The notes: generated from the sequence alone by a model not told the origin. 64,000 bases of DNA from Bacteroidota bacterium (GCA_025963715.1 JAOQAG010000010.1:1-64000), one strand, 5' to 3'; positions 27,602-37,139 are shown, counted from the first letter of the stretch. Numbers and translations: made by a program.

Positions 27602-27697
27602 TCCTTTTTTTGTATTTGCTCAAAGATACTAAACAATAATTTTTATTAATATCTTTATCAGGTTAATTACCGGATAATAATCAAAAATAATTACATC

Positions 27698-28357
27698 ATG
27701 ATCCAGCAATCCACCTTCGACTTTTTAAACAAATTAAAAAAGAACAACAACAAAGAGTGGTTCGATAAAAACCGCGACACATACGAGCTTGCAAAAAAAG
27801 ATTTCCGAACCTTCATTGATGAGCTCATCCGGGCCACTGCAAAATTTGATCCCGCAATAAAAATGCTGGAAGCAAAAGATTGTGTGTTCCGCATCAATCG
27901 CGACATTCGTTTTTCCAACGATAAAACGCCGTATAAAACAAACATGGGCGCCAGCATTTCGCCCGGAGGGAAAAAATCATTTTCTGCCGGTTATTATTTT
28001 CACCTGCAACCCGGTGCGTCCTTTTTAGCCGGTGGCATGTGGCAGCCTCCGGCTCCGCAACTGAGCGCCATCCGCCAGGAAATTGATTACAATACAGCTG
28101 ACTTTAAAAAGATCATCAATAACAAGGAATTCAAAAAACAATTTGGCGCATTATCCGATGAAGACAAAGTGAAAACCGCACCAAAAGGCTACGAAAAAAC
28201 TCATCCCGAGATCGAACATTTGAAATTAAAAAGCTTTATCGTGGTTCGCGATCTAAAAGACAAAGAAGTGCTTTCAAAAGATTTTATCAAAGAAGCAACC
28301 GCTGCTTTTAAAGCATTACACCCATTCGATCTGTTTTTAAGAAAAGCCTGCGATTAA
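27698..28357 (+). CDS. DUF2461 family protein (TIGR02453)
   Basis: 219 aa. Family motifs are FLNKLKKNNNKEWFDKNRDTY near the start, RINRDIRFSNDKTPYKTNMGASIS at about 68-92, and YYFHLQPGASFLAGGMW. It is a soluble cytoplasmic protein of unknown function found across Bacteroidota. It stands alone with a strong terminator just after the stop. Confidence 0.9.
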   Translation: MIQQSTFDFLNKLKKNNNKEWFDKNRDTYELAKKDFRTFIDELIRATAKFDPAIKMLEAKDCVFRINRDIRFSNDKTPYKTNMGASISPGGKKSFSAGYYFHLQPGASFLAGGMWQPPAPQLSAIRQEIDYNTADFKKIINNKEFKKQFGALSDEDKVKTAPKGYEKTHPEIEHLKLKSFIVVRDLKDKEVLSKDFIKEATAAFKALHPFDLFLRKACD

Positions 28358-28361
28358 ACAC

Positions 28362-28395
28362 AAAAGCCCTGCTAAACAAGATTAGCAGGGCTTTT
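28362..28395 (+). terminator. bidirectional terminator after the DUF2461 gene
   Basis: A perfect 14-bp stem AAAAGCCCTGCTAA/TTAGCAGGGCTTTT with a 6-nt loop starts 4 nt after the stop. The A-run and T-run flanks let it act both ways; the gldN paralogue converges from the right. Confidence 0.85.
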
Positions 28396-28558
28396 AAACA
28401 TTTACACATTCACTCCCGAACAGGCTTAATAAATCAAAAAATTTTACATCAGTAAAAGATCACAGGCAAAACACAGCACTATATTTGCACATTAATAATC
28501 AGTAATCATCTCCACACAGTACGTCCAATCTGCACATTTGCACATCAGAAATCAGAAA

Positions 28559-29428
28559 TCAATAGTGCCACAAATCGCTCTCATATTTAAAAATATTCTC
28601 CTTTATAGATTCAGATTCCAGCACTGCCTCCGTACCGGTTTTGTATTGTGCAATCGTACGGTCATACACATTTGATTCTTTGTAAACGTAGCTCGAAAAC
28701 ATGCGTTTCTCAAACACTTCGTCATAGCTCATGCGCGCAGCATCATTCCAACGGTTAAATACCGCAGATCGCACTAAATAAGGCCGTGCATCCGGAAAAT
28801 AGATCCAGAACAACGGTTTCATTCCCACTACTTCCCCGTCTTCCGACTTTTTTTCGGTCAATGGACAAATTCCAATGATCCTCGCTTCCATTACCGAGCG
28901 CTGTTTGTCAAAAAACCAATCCTCTTTGATCCAGTATTGATAAACACTTTCAGAAGTGATCTCTTTTTTCAGCGGAACAGTAATATAGTTGCCGGGATTA
29001 TTCGCATCCTCCACCTGGTTCGTGGAATCCCACTGAACCAACAAATTGCGGACTTCCTCTCTCGTCATAGGCGTTGTAAACTCATCATCAAACGCCGGAT
29101 TAGCATACGCTGTAAGGTTACTTTCCAGAATCGCGCATTTCAGCACATCAAACAAACTCATTAAACATACCTTGGGCTCGGTCGGATAATACAAGGGTAA
29201 ATTTAATTTCTCACGCAAGTCGAGCACACGCCACGTTCGCTTACTCCACATTACATCTGCTTCCCGCAGACTTGCATAGCTCATCGGGAACGGACGTGCC
29301 GTTCGGTCCATGTGACAAGGGTCGGGCGTTGTTGACGGGCCTGCAACTGATGGTTGTGGCGTACATTGTGCAAACATACCTGCCGACGCTATTAAAAGCG
29401 GCAACAGCATTTTAAATACCAGTTTCAT
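28559..29428 (-). CDS. GldN paralogue (GldO-like)
   Basis: 289 aa, clearly homologous to the GldN encoded just upstream: shared READVMWSKR.WRV.DLREK, YWIKEDWFFDKQRSVM, FWIYFP.ARP and RMFSS.V.KESNVYDRTI. It has a signal peptide (about 1-20). GldN is a periplasmic T9SS protein bound to the GldK ring; F. johnsoniae also has a second copy, GldO, partly redundant with it. This copy sits beyond the gldN terminator and has its own strong ribosome-binding site (GGAGG, 5 nt before ATG) and leader hairpin, so it is probably expressed separately. Confidence 0.88.
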   Translation of the reverse strand: MKLVFKMLLPLLIASAGMFAQCTPQPSVAGPSTTPDPCHMDRTARPFPMSYASLREADVMWSKRTWRVLDLREKLNLPLYYPTEPKVCLMSLFDVLKCAILESNLTAYANPAFDDEFTTPMTREEVRNLLVQWDSTNQVEDANNPGNYITVPLKKEITSESVYQYWIKEDWFFDKQRSVMEARIIGICPLTEKKSEDGEVVGMKPLFWIYFPDARPYLVRSAVFNRWNDAARMSYDEVFEKRMFSSYVYKESNVYDRTIAQYKTGTEAVLESESIKENIFKYESDLWHY

Positions 29429-29450
29429 TTATACCTCCATTGGATTAGTT

Positions 29451-29486
29451 TCATCCGGATACAGGGAGTGGATAGTATCCGGTAAT
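29451..29486 (-). promoter_or_regulatory. leader hairpin upstream of the gldN paralogue
   Basis: CCGGATAC (29455-29462) pairs with GTATCCGG (29475-29482), and the stem can be extended by TCAT/ATGA past a 2-nt bulge. It lies about 26 nt before the start codon and ahead of an unusually good GGAGG site, so it could act as an mRNA stabiliser or translation control element. Function inferred. Confidence 0.4.
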
Positions 29487-29599
29487 GAAATAGTTTGTAA
29501 CGAGTAGTCTATTCGTTTTTCATGCAGGATAATAAAACGGAGCAGCAGAAAATTTTATTGTATTTTATAAAAACTGATTTATTGTGCAACACACATAAT

Positions 29600-29635
29600 A
29601 AAAAAACAGCCCTTACAAATGAATGTAAGGGCTGT
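29600..29635 (-). terminator. terminator after gldN
   Basis: A perfect 12-bp stem ACAGCCCTTACA/TGTAAGGGCTGT with a 6-nt loop is followed on the minus strand by a T-run, 19 bp after the gldN stop. It closes the gldKLMN operon. Confidence 0.85.
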
Positions 29636-29654
29636 CCTTCTATTTTTTATTTCA

Positions 29655-30533
29655 CTAGAAGTGGAACAAATCGTGCTCCCACGTGAATATATCGTTTTTC
29701 ACGCGATCAGATTCCAATAAAGCATCCAAACCTGTTTTATACTCAATGATCGTTCTGTCATACACGTTTGATTCTTTACGAACAAAACTTGAAAACATAC
29801 GTTTCCAGAAAATATCTTCCAGGGTTCTGCGCTCAGCGTCGTTGTGACGCATGAACACTTCCTGGTTTGCAAATACGGGGCGTGCTTCAGGGAAATAGAT
29901 CCAGAACAGAGGATTGTCACCACCGGTAGACTCACCTGTTTCTGTTTTCTTTTCAACCACAGGACATAGTCCAATGATCCGCACATCCATTACCGAACGT
30001 TGTTTGTCAAAAAACCAATCCTCTTTGATCCAGTATTTCCAGATTTTATCGGAAGTGTAATCAATGTCTTTTGTAGGTGCCGAAATAAATGTTCCCGGAT
30101 TATTCGGATCCTCAGCCTGGGCTGTTGAATCCCAGTGAACTAATTTTTTCTCGATTTCACTTTTGGTCATGTCGTAACGAAACTCATCATCCAAAGCAGC
30201 ACGGTCAAAACAAGTGATCGTACCATCTTTTATTGCCGCATCCTTGATTACGTCAAATAAACTTTTTCTGTCCAAAATTGGCTGAGCAGGGTAATACAAA
30301 GGATGATTGATTTTTTCACGAAGATCGATCACACGCCAAACACGTTTGCTCCACATTACATCTGCTTCACGCAAATGCGCATAAGGAATTGCACGTCTGG
30401 TGCGCGTATTCTCTTTAGTGTAAACACCATCAGGATATTTAGGCGCCTTAGGCGCAACTACTTCCTGGGCGTAGTTATTAATTGTCATTACTGAAACAAT
30501 TAATGCTACTAAGAAAAATTTTAATTTTTTCAT
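29655..30533 (-). CDS. gldN: gliding motility/T9SS protein GldN (PorN)
   Basis: 292 aa with a signal peptide (MKKLKFFLVALIVSVMTI...YAQ). It is the last gene of gldKLMN. The double ATG (MIMKK) gives two starts; the second, at 30533, is 6 nt after AAAAGGA and is preferred. Family segments include READVMWSKRVWRVIDLREK and KEDWFFDKQRSVMDVRIIG. With GldK it forms the periplasmic ring of the type IX translocon. It starts 22 bp after gldM. Confidence 0.94.
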   Translation of the reverse strand: MKKLKFFLVALIVSVMTINNYAQEVVAPKAPKYPDGVYTKENTRTRRAIPYAHLREADVMWSKRVWRVIDLREKINHPLYYPAQPILDRKSLFDVIKDAAIKDGTITCFDRAALDDEFRYDMTKSEIEKKLVHWDSTAQAEDPNNPGTFISAPTKDIDYTSDKIWKYWIKEDWFFDKQRSVMDVRIIGLCPVVEKKTETGESTGGDNPLFWIYFPEARPVFANQEVFMRHNDAERRTLEDIFWKRMFSSFVRKESNVYDRTIIEYKTGLDALLESDRVKNDIFTWEHDLFHF

Positions 30534-30555
30534 GATCATTCCTTTTAATACTATT

Positions 30556-32157
30556 TTATTTGATTTTTAATACACAACCCGGTATTGAACGAACTCCTTC
30601 CGGAGCCTGCACTTTTACCTGTTCGATCAAAACTTTACCGCCTGATTTTGCTCTTGTCAATAGATCTCTCATCTGTCCGGTTACTCCCGGGCCAGTTGCC
30701 GAATAATCAACGAAAGCACCGTTTACGTTCATCGACATAACCCATGATACAACAGGGAATTTTAAATCGAATACGAAATCTTCCAGTTTCGGGATCAATC
30801 CGGCTGCAGATTGCAACTCACCTTTGCTTACTTTTCCATCACCTGTAACACCGGCAAATGAAGCCGTCGGGCTAGGCACTTTTTTTACACGGAACACCAC
30901 TGGCACTCCCATTGGCTTGGTAGTACCGTCTTTTTGAGCAACCGATACAGAGATTTTACATTCACCCGGAGTAGTTACTCTCACAGTGTAATGTCCTTGC
31001 CCTAAATCCTTGATTGATCCTCCTGACATAGATGGTTTTACCTGTGAAGGACCTGCACCTGCAACAGAAATGTCAACAGGGTTATCCACACCAATGTAAA
31101 ATACGTTCATCTTTGTTGGTGAAATAGCCAATGATGGTTTTGCCACCATGTAACTTCCACTGAACGGATATGATTTCATACTCCCGTCCGGTGCCTGTAC
31201 TTCAATATTACCTTTGTACTCCTGGAAACCTTCAGCACCTGTATGTGCTACGAATTTACCAACACCTTCTGCTACCTGTACATTCGGTTGACCATCTACT
31301 TTTACAGTAGGATTCTGAGCAGAGTTATGTGCAGAGATAAAGATATCCGCAGTGTAATCATCACCCTGCATGATATAGTCGGAATGAGCTACAACTTTAG
31401 CTTCAACCTTGTCGAAAGCGAAATCCTGTCCGGCTACTGATTTTAACAGTAAGCTAACCACATCGCTTTCTGCATTTCTGATGTCGTTCTTGATCGCAGC
31501 AAAAATACACATATCAGCTGCCATTGTTGTGTGATCGAAGTTATTGAACTCCCAATGCACTTTTCCGTCATCGGTAGTTACATCATCAATATCCAACCCA
31601 AGCTTAACGCTTTTTACTTCTTTTTGGTAGGTTTTTATCTGTTCAGGCCCCAGGCCTTTCGGCGTTTGTAAAATATTGTCTTTAAATGCTTTTATAGCAT
31701 TTTTCAACTTAATAGCGGGAGCATCAGCAGCCGGTTCTTCCGGATTGTCACCTAATAAATAATGCGTTGGCTTATCATAATTATCCTTGCTATCCAATGC
31801 TGCTAAATGGAATGTATCAGACTCAATCCCTTTTGTGATGCCCTGAACCCGTGAATATAATTCAGAACGGATATCATCCACCATTTTGCAAAGGCTATCA
31901 GCTTCCTTTTGCACTTCCAATGCTTTCGCATTAAAGTGCTCCGTTTTAGCTTTGCTATCCTGCATTGATTGTTTAAATTTAGCGTAGAGCGCTTTGTTTT
32001 TACCTTCAAAAACCGAATTGGTTGTATTCAAGCCATTCTCTACGATAACGAAGGCATTCAGAATTTCTTTGGATACGTTAAGTGCCAACAGTGCTGTTAA
32101 CACCAGGTACATCATACCAATCATCTTCTGCCTTGGAGTTTCTTTACCACCTGACAT
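30556..32157 (-). CDS. gldM: T9SS motor subunit GldM (PorM)
   Basis: 533 aa. It opens with the GldM signature MSGGKETPRQKMIGMMYLV and one transmembrane helix (about 12-35). A long periplasmic part made of successive domains follows. Arg9 lies just before the helix, as in the family. GldM dimers sit inside a GldL pentamer and convert proton flow into rotation that is passed to the GldK/GldN ring. Confidence 0.96.
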   Translation of the reverse strand: MSGGKETPRQKMIGMMYLVLTALLALNVSKEILNAFVIVENGLNTTNSVFEGKNKALYAKFKQSMQDSKAKTEHFNAKALEVQKEADSLCKMVDDIRSELYSRVQGITKGIESDTFHLAALDSKDNYDKPTHYLLGDNPEEPAADAPAIKLKNAIKAFKDNILQTPKGLGPEQIKTYQKEVKSVKLGLDIDDVTTDDGKVHWEFNNFDHTTMAADMCIFAAIKNDIRNAESDVVSLLLKSVAGQDFAFDKVEAKVVAHSDYIMQGDDYTADIFISAHNSAQNPTVKVDGQPNVQVAEGVGKFVAHTGAEGFQEYKGNIEVQAPDGSMKSYPFSGSYMVAKPSLAISPTKMNVFYIGVDNPVDISVAGAGPSQVKPSMSGGSIKDLGQGHYTVRVTTPGECKISVSVAQKDGTTKPMGVPVVFRVKKVPSPTASFAGVTGDGKVSKGELQSAAGLIPKLEDFVFDLKFPVVSWVMSMNVNGAFVDYSATGPGVTGQMRDLLTRAKSGGKVLIEQVKVQAPEGVRSIPGCVLKIK

Positions 32158-32233
32158 AGTTTATATTAGTTTTCTTAAATTTATAATTAGTTAAATTATC
32201 CAACAATAATGAAGAGTTCCAACATTCTTCATT

Positions 32234-32263
32234 AAAAAAAATAATAGGCGAACGCCTATTATT
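32234..32263 (-). terminator. terminator-like hairpin between gldL and gldM
   Basis: An 11-bp inverted repeat AATAATAGGCG/CGCCTATTATT with a 2-nt centre overlaps the gldL stop codon and is followed on the minus strand by seven T. It sits inside the operon, so it would cut off part of the transcripts before gldM. Confidence 0.65.
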
Positions 32264-33047
32264 TTCTCATTGCGGTAAGCATATTACCGTAAATTGTGTT
32301 CAATGATTCTAAGTTATTAGACAACTGACCAATTTGTTCTTTGTATTTTTTGGTATCGTCAACTGAATCATTCAGATTTTTCATCAAATCAGATAAACCT
32401 TCGTAGAATTTAGAAGTTGCTTTTAAATGATCGTTAGAACCTTGCAATTGCAATTCATACGATGCATTTAATGCTGATAAATTTTTAGAAACTTTAACGA
32501 TCTGCTCACCTAAAGAAGCGCTGTCATCATTTGTTACAGCTAATCCCATTAAGGATTCAGCAGCTTTAGAATATGCGCCGGATAATGTAGCAACATTTTT
32601 AGAAGCTGATTGTACACTTGATACATATTCATTTGTAGCAACAGAAGCATCAGTAATGTTTGAAAGCTTACCAGCCTGATCGCTTAAAGAACGCATACCT
32701 TCGCCTAAGCTTGCAATAAGCTCGGGTCCAATCTTCGCATCTTCCAGCATATTATCCAACTGCTCAGTAATCGTTCCTTTGTCTTCTTCAATTTTATCGT
32801 GTTCTTTTTCACCTTCTTCACCATGCATTCCTGCTAATTCAGGATAAACCAAACTCCAATCCACCTCTTCGTGTGGTGGCTCAAATGCCGAGAAAAAGAA
32901 GATAACTGCCTCTGTAGATAATCCAACAACAAGCATTGGACCCGCACCCGGCCAGTGCATAATTTTAAACATCGCTCCAACGATTACAATTGCCGCACCA
33001 AATCCGTATAATTTGGCCATGAAACTTTTCCATTTTTTACCACCCAT
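32259..33047 (-). CDS. gldL: T9SS motor subunit GldL (PorL)
   Basis: 262 aa. Two transmembrane helices lie at about 10-30 and 37-56, with the membrane-buried polar residues expected for the proton path: Lys28, His31 and Glu46 (GLSTEAVIFF). A long cytoplasmic helical tail rich in Ser/Asn/Lys follows. GldL pentamers surround GldM in the inner membrane. It is 65 bp downstream of gldK. Confidence 0.96.
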   Translation of the reverse strand: MGGKKWKSFMAKLYGFGAAIVIVGAMFKIMHWPGAGPMLVVGLSTEAVIFFFSAFEPPHEEVDWSLVYPELAGMHGEEGEKEHDKIEEDKGTITEQLDNMLEDAKIGPELIASLGEGMRSLSDQAGKLSNITDASVATNEYVSSVQSASKNVATLSGAYSKAAESLMGLAVTNDDSASLGEQIVKVSKNLSALNASYELQLQGSNDHLKATSKFYEGLSDLMKNLNDSVDDTKKYKEQIGQLSNNLESLNTIYGNMLTAMRK

Positions 33048-33112
33048 AATTTTAAAAGTTTAAAAGTTAATTAATAATTGATTATTTAGTTTAGATTAGA
33101 GATTACTACATA

Positions 33113-34558
33113 TTAAAAGCCTTCACCCGGAGCATCGCCTCTGTTACGGCCAAGGTAAGTTTGAACACAACGGAACCCAACATAACATTTTGCAGTGTCC
33201 TGGTATTCATAAGTTCTCGTACTGGTTTGCAGATAGTATCCAACATCTTTCCACGAACCACCTCTGATTACTTTACGTTTTAACACGTTTGCTTCATTAT
33301 CCTGAGCTTCATAAACATAATCAGGATTCAAGTCATGGTCAAAATCGTAAGCCGATTCATCAAATGCATTGCTGGTCCACTCTGCAGCATTACCTGCCAT
33401 ACAATACAAACCGTAATCATTTGGATTGTAAGATGCAATTTTCACAGTATGGAATCCACCGTCATCGATATAAGAACCACGCATTGGTTTAAAGTTACCT
33501 AAGAAACATCCGAGGGCATTTCTGATATAAGGACCGCCCCAAGGGTATGGACTTAATGCATTTCCACCACGTGCTGCGTATTCCCACTCTGATTCTGTAG
33601 GTAAACGGAAGTCATTTACATAAGACTGGCCATTACCTAATAACCAGTTGTTAAATAATTGGGTTCTCCACACACAAAATGCGCGTGCTTGTTTCCAGGT
33701 TACACCTACTACAGGATAATCATCATATGCCACGTGCCAAAAGTACATATTGGTCATTGGCTCATTGAATGAATACGTAAAGTCATGCACCCATGCTAAT
33801 GTATCAGGATAAACATTGATCACATCTTTTACAATGAATACACTTCTGTCTTTGTCTTTTGTTTCTCTTACACTGTAATTCCCCTGACCATCAGAAATTG
33901 CATCTTTTACATCATAATGTCCTAATGTTTTATTATCGCCAACGCTGGTTGACTGACCGCCGTTTAAGAAATCACGTCCTTTATCATCCGGAGTTTTAGA
34001 AGGCTTGAAACGGTTGCTTTTCTGAGCTGCCAAACGCAAATTGATCCAGTAATATTCGTAATTCAGTTTACGTGTATCAATTTCTCTTCTTCTGTAATAG
34101 CGTTCTTCAGGAGGTAAATACATAAATTCCAATACCTCTCTCACATCCTGATCATCATACGCAATTTCTTCATCCCAGTTTACCAATGGAGGATCGATTG
34201 GTTGTTCGTAATCATCTGTTTCTACTCCATGCTCTGCTCTTCCGTCTTCAAACAATGCTTTATGAGCAATTGAATCTCTTACCCAATAAACAAACTGACG
34301 GTACTCGTTATTTGAAATTTCTGTCTGGTCGATGTAAAAAGCCTGAACGGAAACCGTCTTCGACTTTGTGGTGTGTGCATAAGGAGTATCCTCATCACTT
34401 GGCCCCATATTGTAACTACCCATTGGGATGTACAACATTCCGAACGGATCGATATCGAACCATTCATCACGAGGGTGAACACCTACAAGTTCTCCAGTGC
34501 CTTTATTACAACTACTAGCTAAGGCAATAACAGAACTTAACAAGAGCAATTTTTTCAT
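33113..34558 (-). CDS. gldK: T9SS lipoprotein GldK (PorK)
   Basis: 481 aa. It has a lipoprotein signal ending in the lipobox ALASSC near residue 17, and a formylglycine-generating-enzyme/sulfatase-modifying-factor fold (LYIPMGSYNMGPSDED; VVGVTWKQARAFCVWR; FRLPTESEWEYAARGG; VIRGGSWKD). GldK uses this fold structurally, as the outer-membrane-linked ring with GldN. First gene of gldKLMN; an intrinsic terminator lies just upstream. Confidence 0.95.
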   Translation of the reverse strand: MKKLLLLSSVIALASSCNKGTGELVGVHPRDEWFDIDPFGMLYIPMGSYNMGPSDEDTPYAHTTKSKTVSVQAFYIDQTEISNNEYRQFVYWVRDSIAHKALFEDGRAEHGVETDDYEQPIDPPLVNWDEEIAYDDQDVREVLEFMYLPPEERYYRRREIDTRKLNYEYYWINLRLAAQKSNRFKPSKTPDDKGRDFLNGGQSTSVGDNKTLGHYDVKDAISDGQGNYSVRETKDKDRSVFIVKDVINVYPDTLAWVHDFTYSFNEPMTNMYFWHVAYDDYPVVGVTWKQARAFCVWRTQLFNNWLLGNGQSYVNDFRLPTESEWEYAARGGNALSPYPWGGPYIRNALGCFLGNFKPMRGSYIDDGGFHTVKIASYNPNDYGLYCMAGNAAEWTSNAFDESAYDFDHDLNPDYVYEAQDNEANVLKRKVIRGGSWKDVGYYLQTSTRTYEYQDTAKCYVGFRCVQTYLGRNRGDAPGEGF

Positions 34559-34593
34559 TTTTTTTGTTTTAGTTTATATTAAACCCCTTTTTG

Positions 34594-34634
34594 TTAAAAA
34601 AATCATCACACTGTTAAAAAATAGTATGATGATT
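34594..34634 (-). terminator. terminator between porP and gldK
   Basis: Stem AATCATCA/TGATGATT plus an inner ACT/AGT after one mismatch, followed on the minus strand by seven T. It lies 63 bp after the porP stop and 36 bp before gldK. A TAAATTTG (-7 like, minus strand, 34683-34690) is upstream of it, so gldK may be read through this structure. Confidence 0.65.
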
Positions 34635-34697
34635 TAGAAAAGAAAATAGGGTAGTTTAAACGGTACTTATGCGTAAAAGTTACAAATTTATTATTTT

Positions 34698-35678
34698 TTA
34701 CAAGAACCTTACGTTCTGGTGGCTTTGTCTGTGTGGCGGCTTTTCGAATTTTTGACAGAAACCTAACATGATTTCATGTGTTCCATTGCTGTATGTTTTA
34801 ATCTGAGACAATGTAACATCGTAAGAATAACCGAATTTAACTGTTGTCTGATTGTTTTTCAACGGCCACTCTAAACCTGCCATGATTGGAATAGCATCTG
34901 TTAAACGGTAAGAAACACCAACAAACACCATATTTCTCCATTTTGCCAGCAAGTTGATATCCACCTGTGTTGAAGAAGCATCCGATTTAGTTAATACACC
35001 CGGTGTTAAGCTGAAATCTCTTCCGATATCAAATCTGTAACCAGCCATGATATAATAGTGACGTGCCATCTGGTATTGAAAATCATATACTCCGGTTGCA
35101 GCGCTTCCACCTGAATTGCTCAATGTTTGATCAGGTAAGTGAAGTGATGACAAACCAACATACAATCTGTTTGTATTATCTGTAAAATACAATCCGAAAC
35201 CAACATCATAAGTGGTTGCAGAAGTACCGCCCCAGGGAATCGACTGATCTGTACCAGGAGTAGCAGATGTTGTTCCGTCAGGAGCAATAAAATTGCCTTT
35301 AATAGACTTTTGAATCATCCCTGCATCAAGACCAATGCCTAAAGTACCCAACCCTCCAAGCGACAAATGGTATGAATAGGACAATTTAGCCTTTAACGTT
35401 TTATCAAAACCTAACTGGTCCTGGTCAACTGTTAAACCAATTCCACCACCCAGGATCTTACCATAATCCAAGCTGATCAGCGCCGTCTTAGGAGCTCCAG
35501 GGAAACTTGTCCACTGCTGACGGTAAAAGATGGTTCCACATAAGGCATGGTTAATACCTGTGTAGCCTGGATTTACAGACAGCTTGTTAAACATGTTCAT
35601 ACTGAATTGCGCGTCCTGCTGAGCAAAGGCGATCAATCCGGTAATCGATAAAGCAATAGTAGTAAGGGTTTTTTTCAT
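34698..35678 (-). CDS. PorP/SprF family T9SS outer membrane protein
   Basis: 326 aa with a signal peptide (MKKTLTTIALSITGLIAFA) followed by the family opening QQDAQFSMNMFNKLSVNPGYTGI and QQWTSFPGAPKT. The rest alternates Gly/aromatic strands of a PorP/SprF outer-membrane barrel. In the T9SS these barrels pair with surface proteins (SprF with SprB) or with PorE. Location directly ahead of gldK suggests it is the core PorP-type component. One of three family members here. Confidence 0.9.
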   Translation of the reverse strand: MKKTLTTIALSITGLIAFAQQDAQFSMNMFNKLSVNPGYTGINHALCGTIFYRQQWTSFPGAPKTALISLDYGKILGGGIGLTVDQDQLGFDKTLKAKLSYSYHLSLGGLGTLGIGLDAGMIQKSIKGNFIAPDGTTSATPGTDQSIPWGGTSATTYDVGFGLYFTDNTNRLYVGLSSLHLPDQTLSNSGGSAATGVYDFQYQMARHYYIMAGYRFDIGRDFSLTPGVLTKSDASSTQVDINLLAKWRNMVFVGVSYRLTDAIPIMAGLEWPLKNNQTTVKFGYSYDVTLSQIKTYSNGTHEIMLGFCQKFEKPPHRQSHQNVRFL

Positions 35679-35811
35679 GTTTTACTTCTTAAAAGTTAAC
35701 AATTTTTTGTTGCTTAGTTATGATTGTTAGGTCGCTAAATTAAGTATTATGTTTATAAAAACAAATTTTTTAAACATTTTATTGTTCATAGCTATATTTT
35801 TTTCTCAAAGA

Positions 35812-36981
35812 CTAACCTAATTTTTGAAATGTCTGCCACCATTTGTCCGGCATTTCGTCCTGGCAAGCGGTTTCATAATCGCTGTAAGAGCATGGTACCA
35901 TGTGATGCCGCTCGAACTTGATCTTGTGATTTACCGGATATGGTACGTCCATCCACCACCTGTCGCTCTTGTTGCTCTTGTAAAATACAATCTCGTGCTC
36001 GTGGTTGGTAATGGATACGCGGTATTTGGTGTATTCCGATTTATCAACGATCGGGTAATCCTGCTTGCGGTTATAAAACCCATCAATAAAGTACCAGATC
36101 ATTTGTGCAGCAAGGTGTGCCGTTTGTTTGTTATTGTCGAATGCGGGGTTAATCTCATAAAATCCGATGGAAGAGAGTTTATCGCTCATTCCGGCGTAGC
36201 GTGTGATCTGGCAGGCTTCCTCTCCATAAAAACCGTTGGGTGATGCATTTCCATTACCGGGCGCATCACTCTGCCGGATGGACGAAACATCAAAACTGAC
36301 AACATCTGCATTGCGGACAATGGGTTCTACATTTTCGATGTGTTTGCGGACATGGCCCAGGCGGTGTGCATCAAAATAAAGTTTATCCATGAGCCCGATA
36401 GCATTCTGCTCCACAAAATAAGTTTGAAAACCTACGTTGCTGTAGTTGAACAGGATGTTGGGCTTGTGTAAAATGATCTTGCTTAAATAACTTTGCGAAT
36501 TGAGCTCTTTGTCGCCATCACCAATATCGAAGGCAGAATCAACGGAAACGATGTTGATGGTTTGCTCCATTTTCTGATACGCCAGGTAGTTGCAATAGGT
36601 AAGATCCTGAGACCCCCCGATGACGATGGGAATGATATTTTTTTTGAGTAATTGCGCGAGCACATCGGTTACGGCAAAGTAGGTATCTTCAATGGTATTG
36701 CCTTTGCGGATGTTGCCAAGATCGGCAATTTTTGAGGAATAATTCCCCTGAAATAACCTGTAAAGATTTTCGCGGACATAATCGGCAGCTAGTCCGCAAC
36801 CCTCATTATTAACCGCTTTGCGGTCTTCTTCCACTCCGATGATAGCAAGCTGCATGCCTTCCAACTCCGGAAAATCATCTGCCTGCACGTAAGCTTTGAT
36901 CAGCTTACCATAGGAAGATGCGGTGTACAGGCTGGCGCCGGTAAACTGAGCTATATCGATTGGTGTGAAGTATTCCTGCAT
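35812..36981 (-). CDS. arginase/formimidoylglutamase-fold protein with degenerate metal site
   Basis: 389 aa from MQEYFTPIDIAQFTG at 36981; the ORF can be extended to 37074 but homologues start near the EYF.PID motif. The ureohydrolase fold is recognisable, but the manganese ligands are damaged: the usual GGDHS is GGSQD, DAHxD reads DSAFD, and SFDxD reads SFDVS. Three of six ligands appear lost, so hydrolysis is doubtful. It lies between topA and the porP/gldKLMN genes. It may be a structural or regulatory pseudo-enzyme; function unknown. Confidence 0.8.
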   Translation of the reverse strand: MQEYFTPIDIAQFTGASLYTASSYGKLIKAYVQADDFPELEGMQLAIIGVEEDRKAVNNEGCGLAADYVRENLYRLFQGNYSSKIADLGNIRKGNTIEDTYFAVTDVLAQLLKKNIIPIVIGGSQDLTYCNYLAYQKMEQTINIVSVDSAFDIGDGDKELNSQSYLSKIILHKPNILFNYSNVGFQTYFVEQNAIGLMDKLYFDAHRLGHVRKHIENVEPIVRNADVVSFDVSSIRQSDAPGNGNASPNGFYGEEACQITRYAGMSDKLSSIGFYEINPAFDNNKQTAHLAAQMIWYFIDGFYNRKQDYPIVDKSEYTKYRVSITNHEHEIVFYKSNKSDRWWMDVPYPVNHKIKFERHHMVPCSYSDYETACQDEMPDKWWQTFQKLG

Positions 36982-37139
36982 AATACCGATAAATTTTACA
37001 ATCGTAAATTCTTCCTGTTCCTTAGACGGACCTGTTTTATTTGGTTGCCTGTACGACAAACGCAGATAAAACAAGCGTTATTCTTTCGGATTTAATTCTA
37101 TAACTGCGTGTTGCTGTAAAAGGAACACGATTTTTGCAT

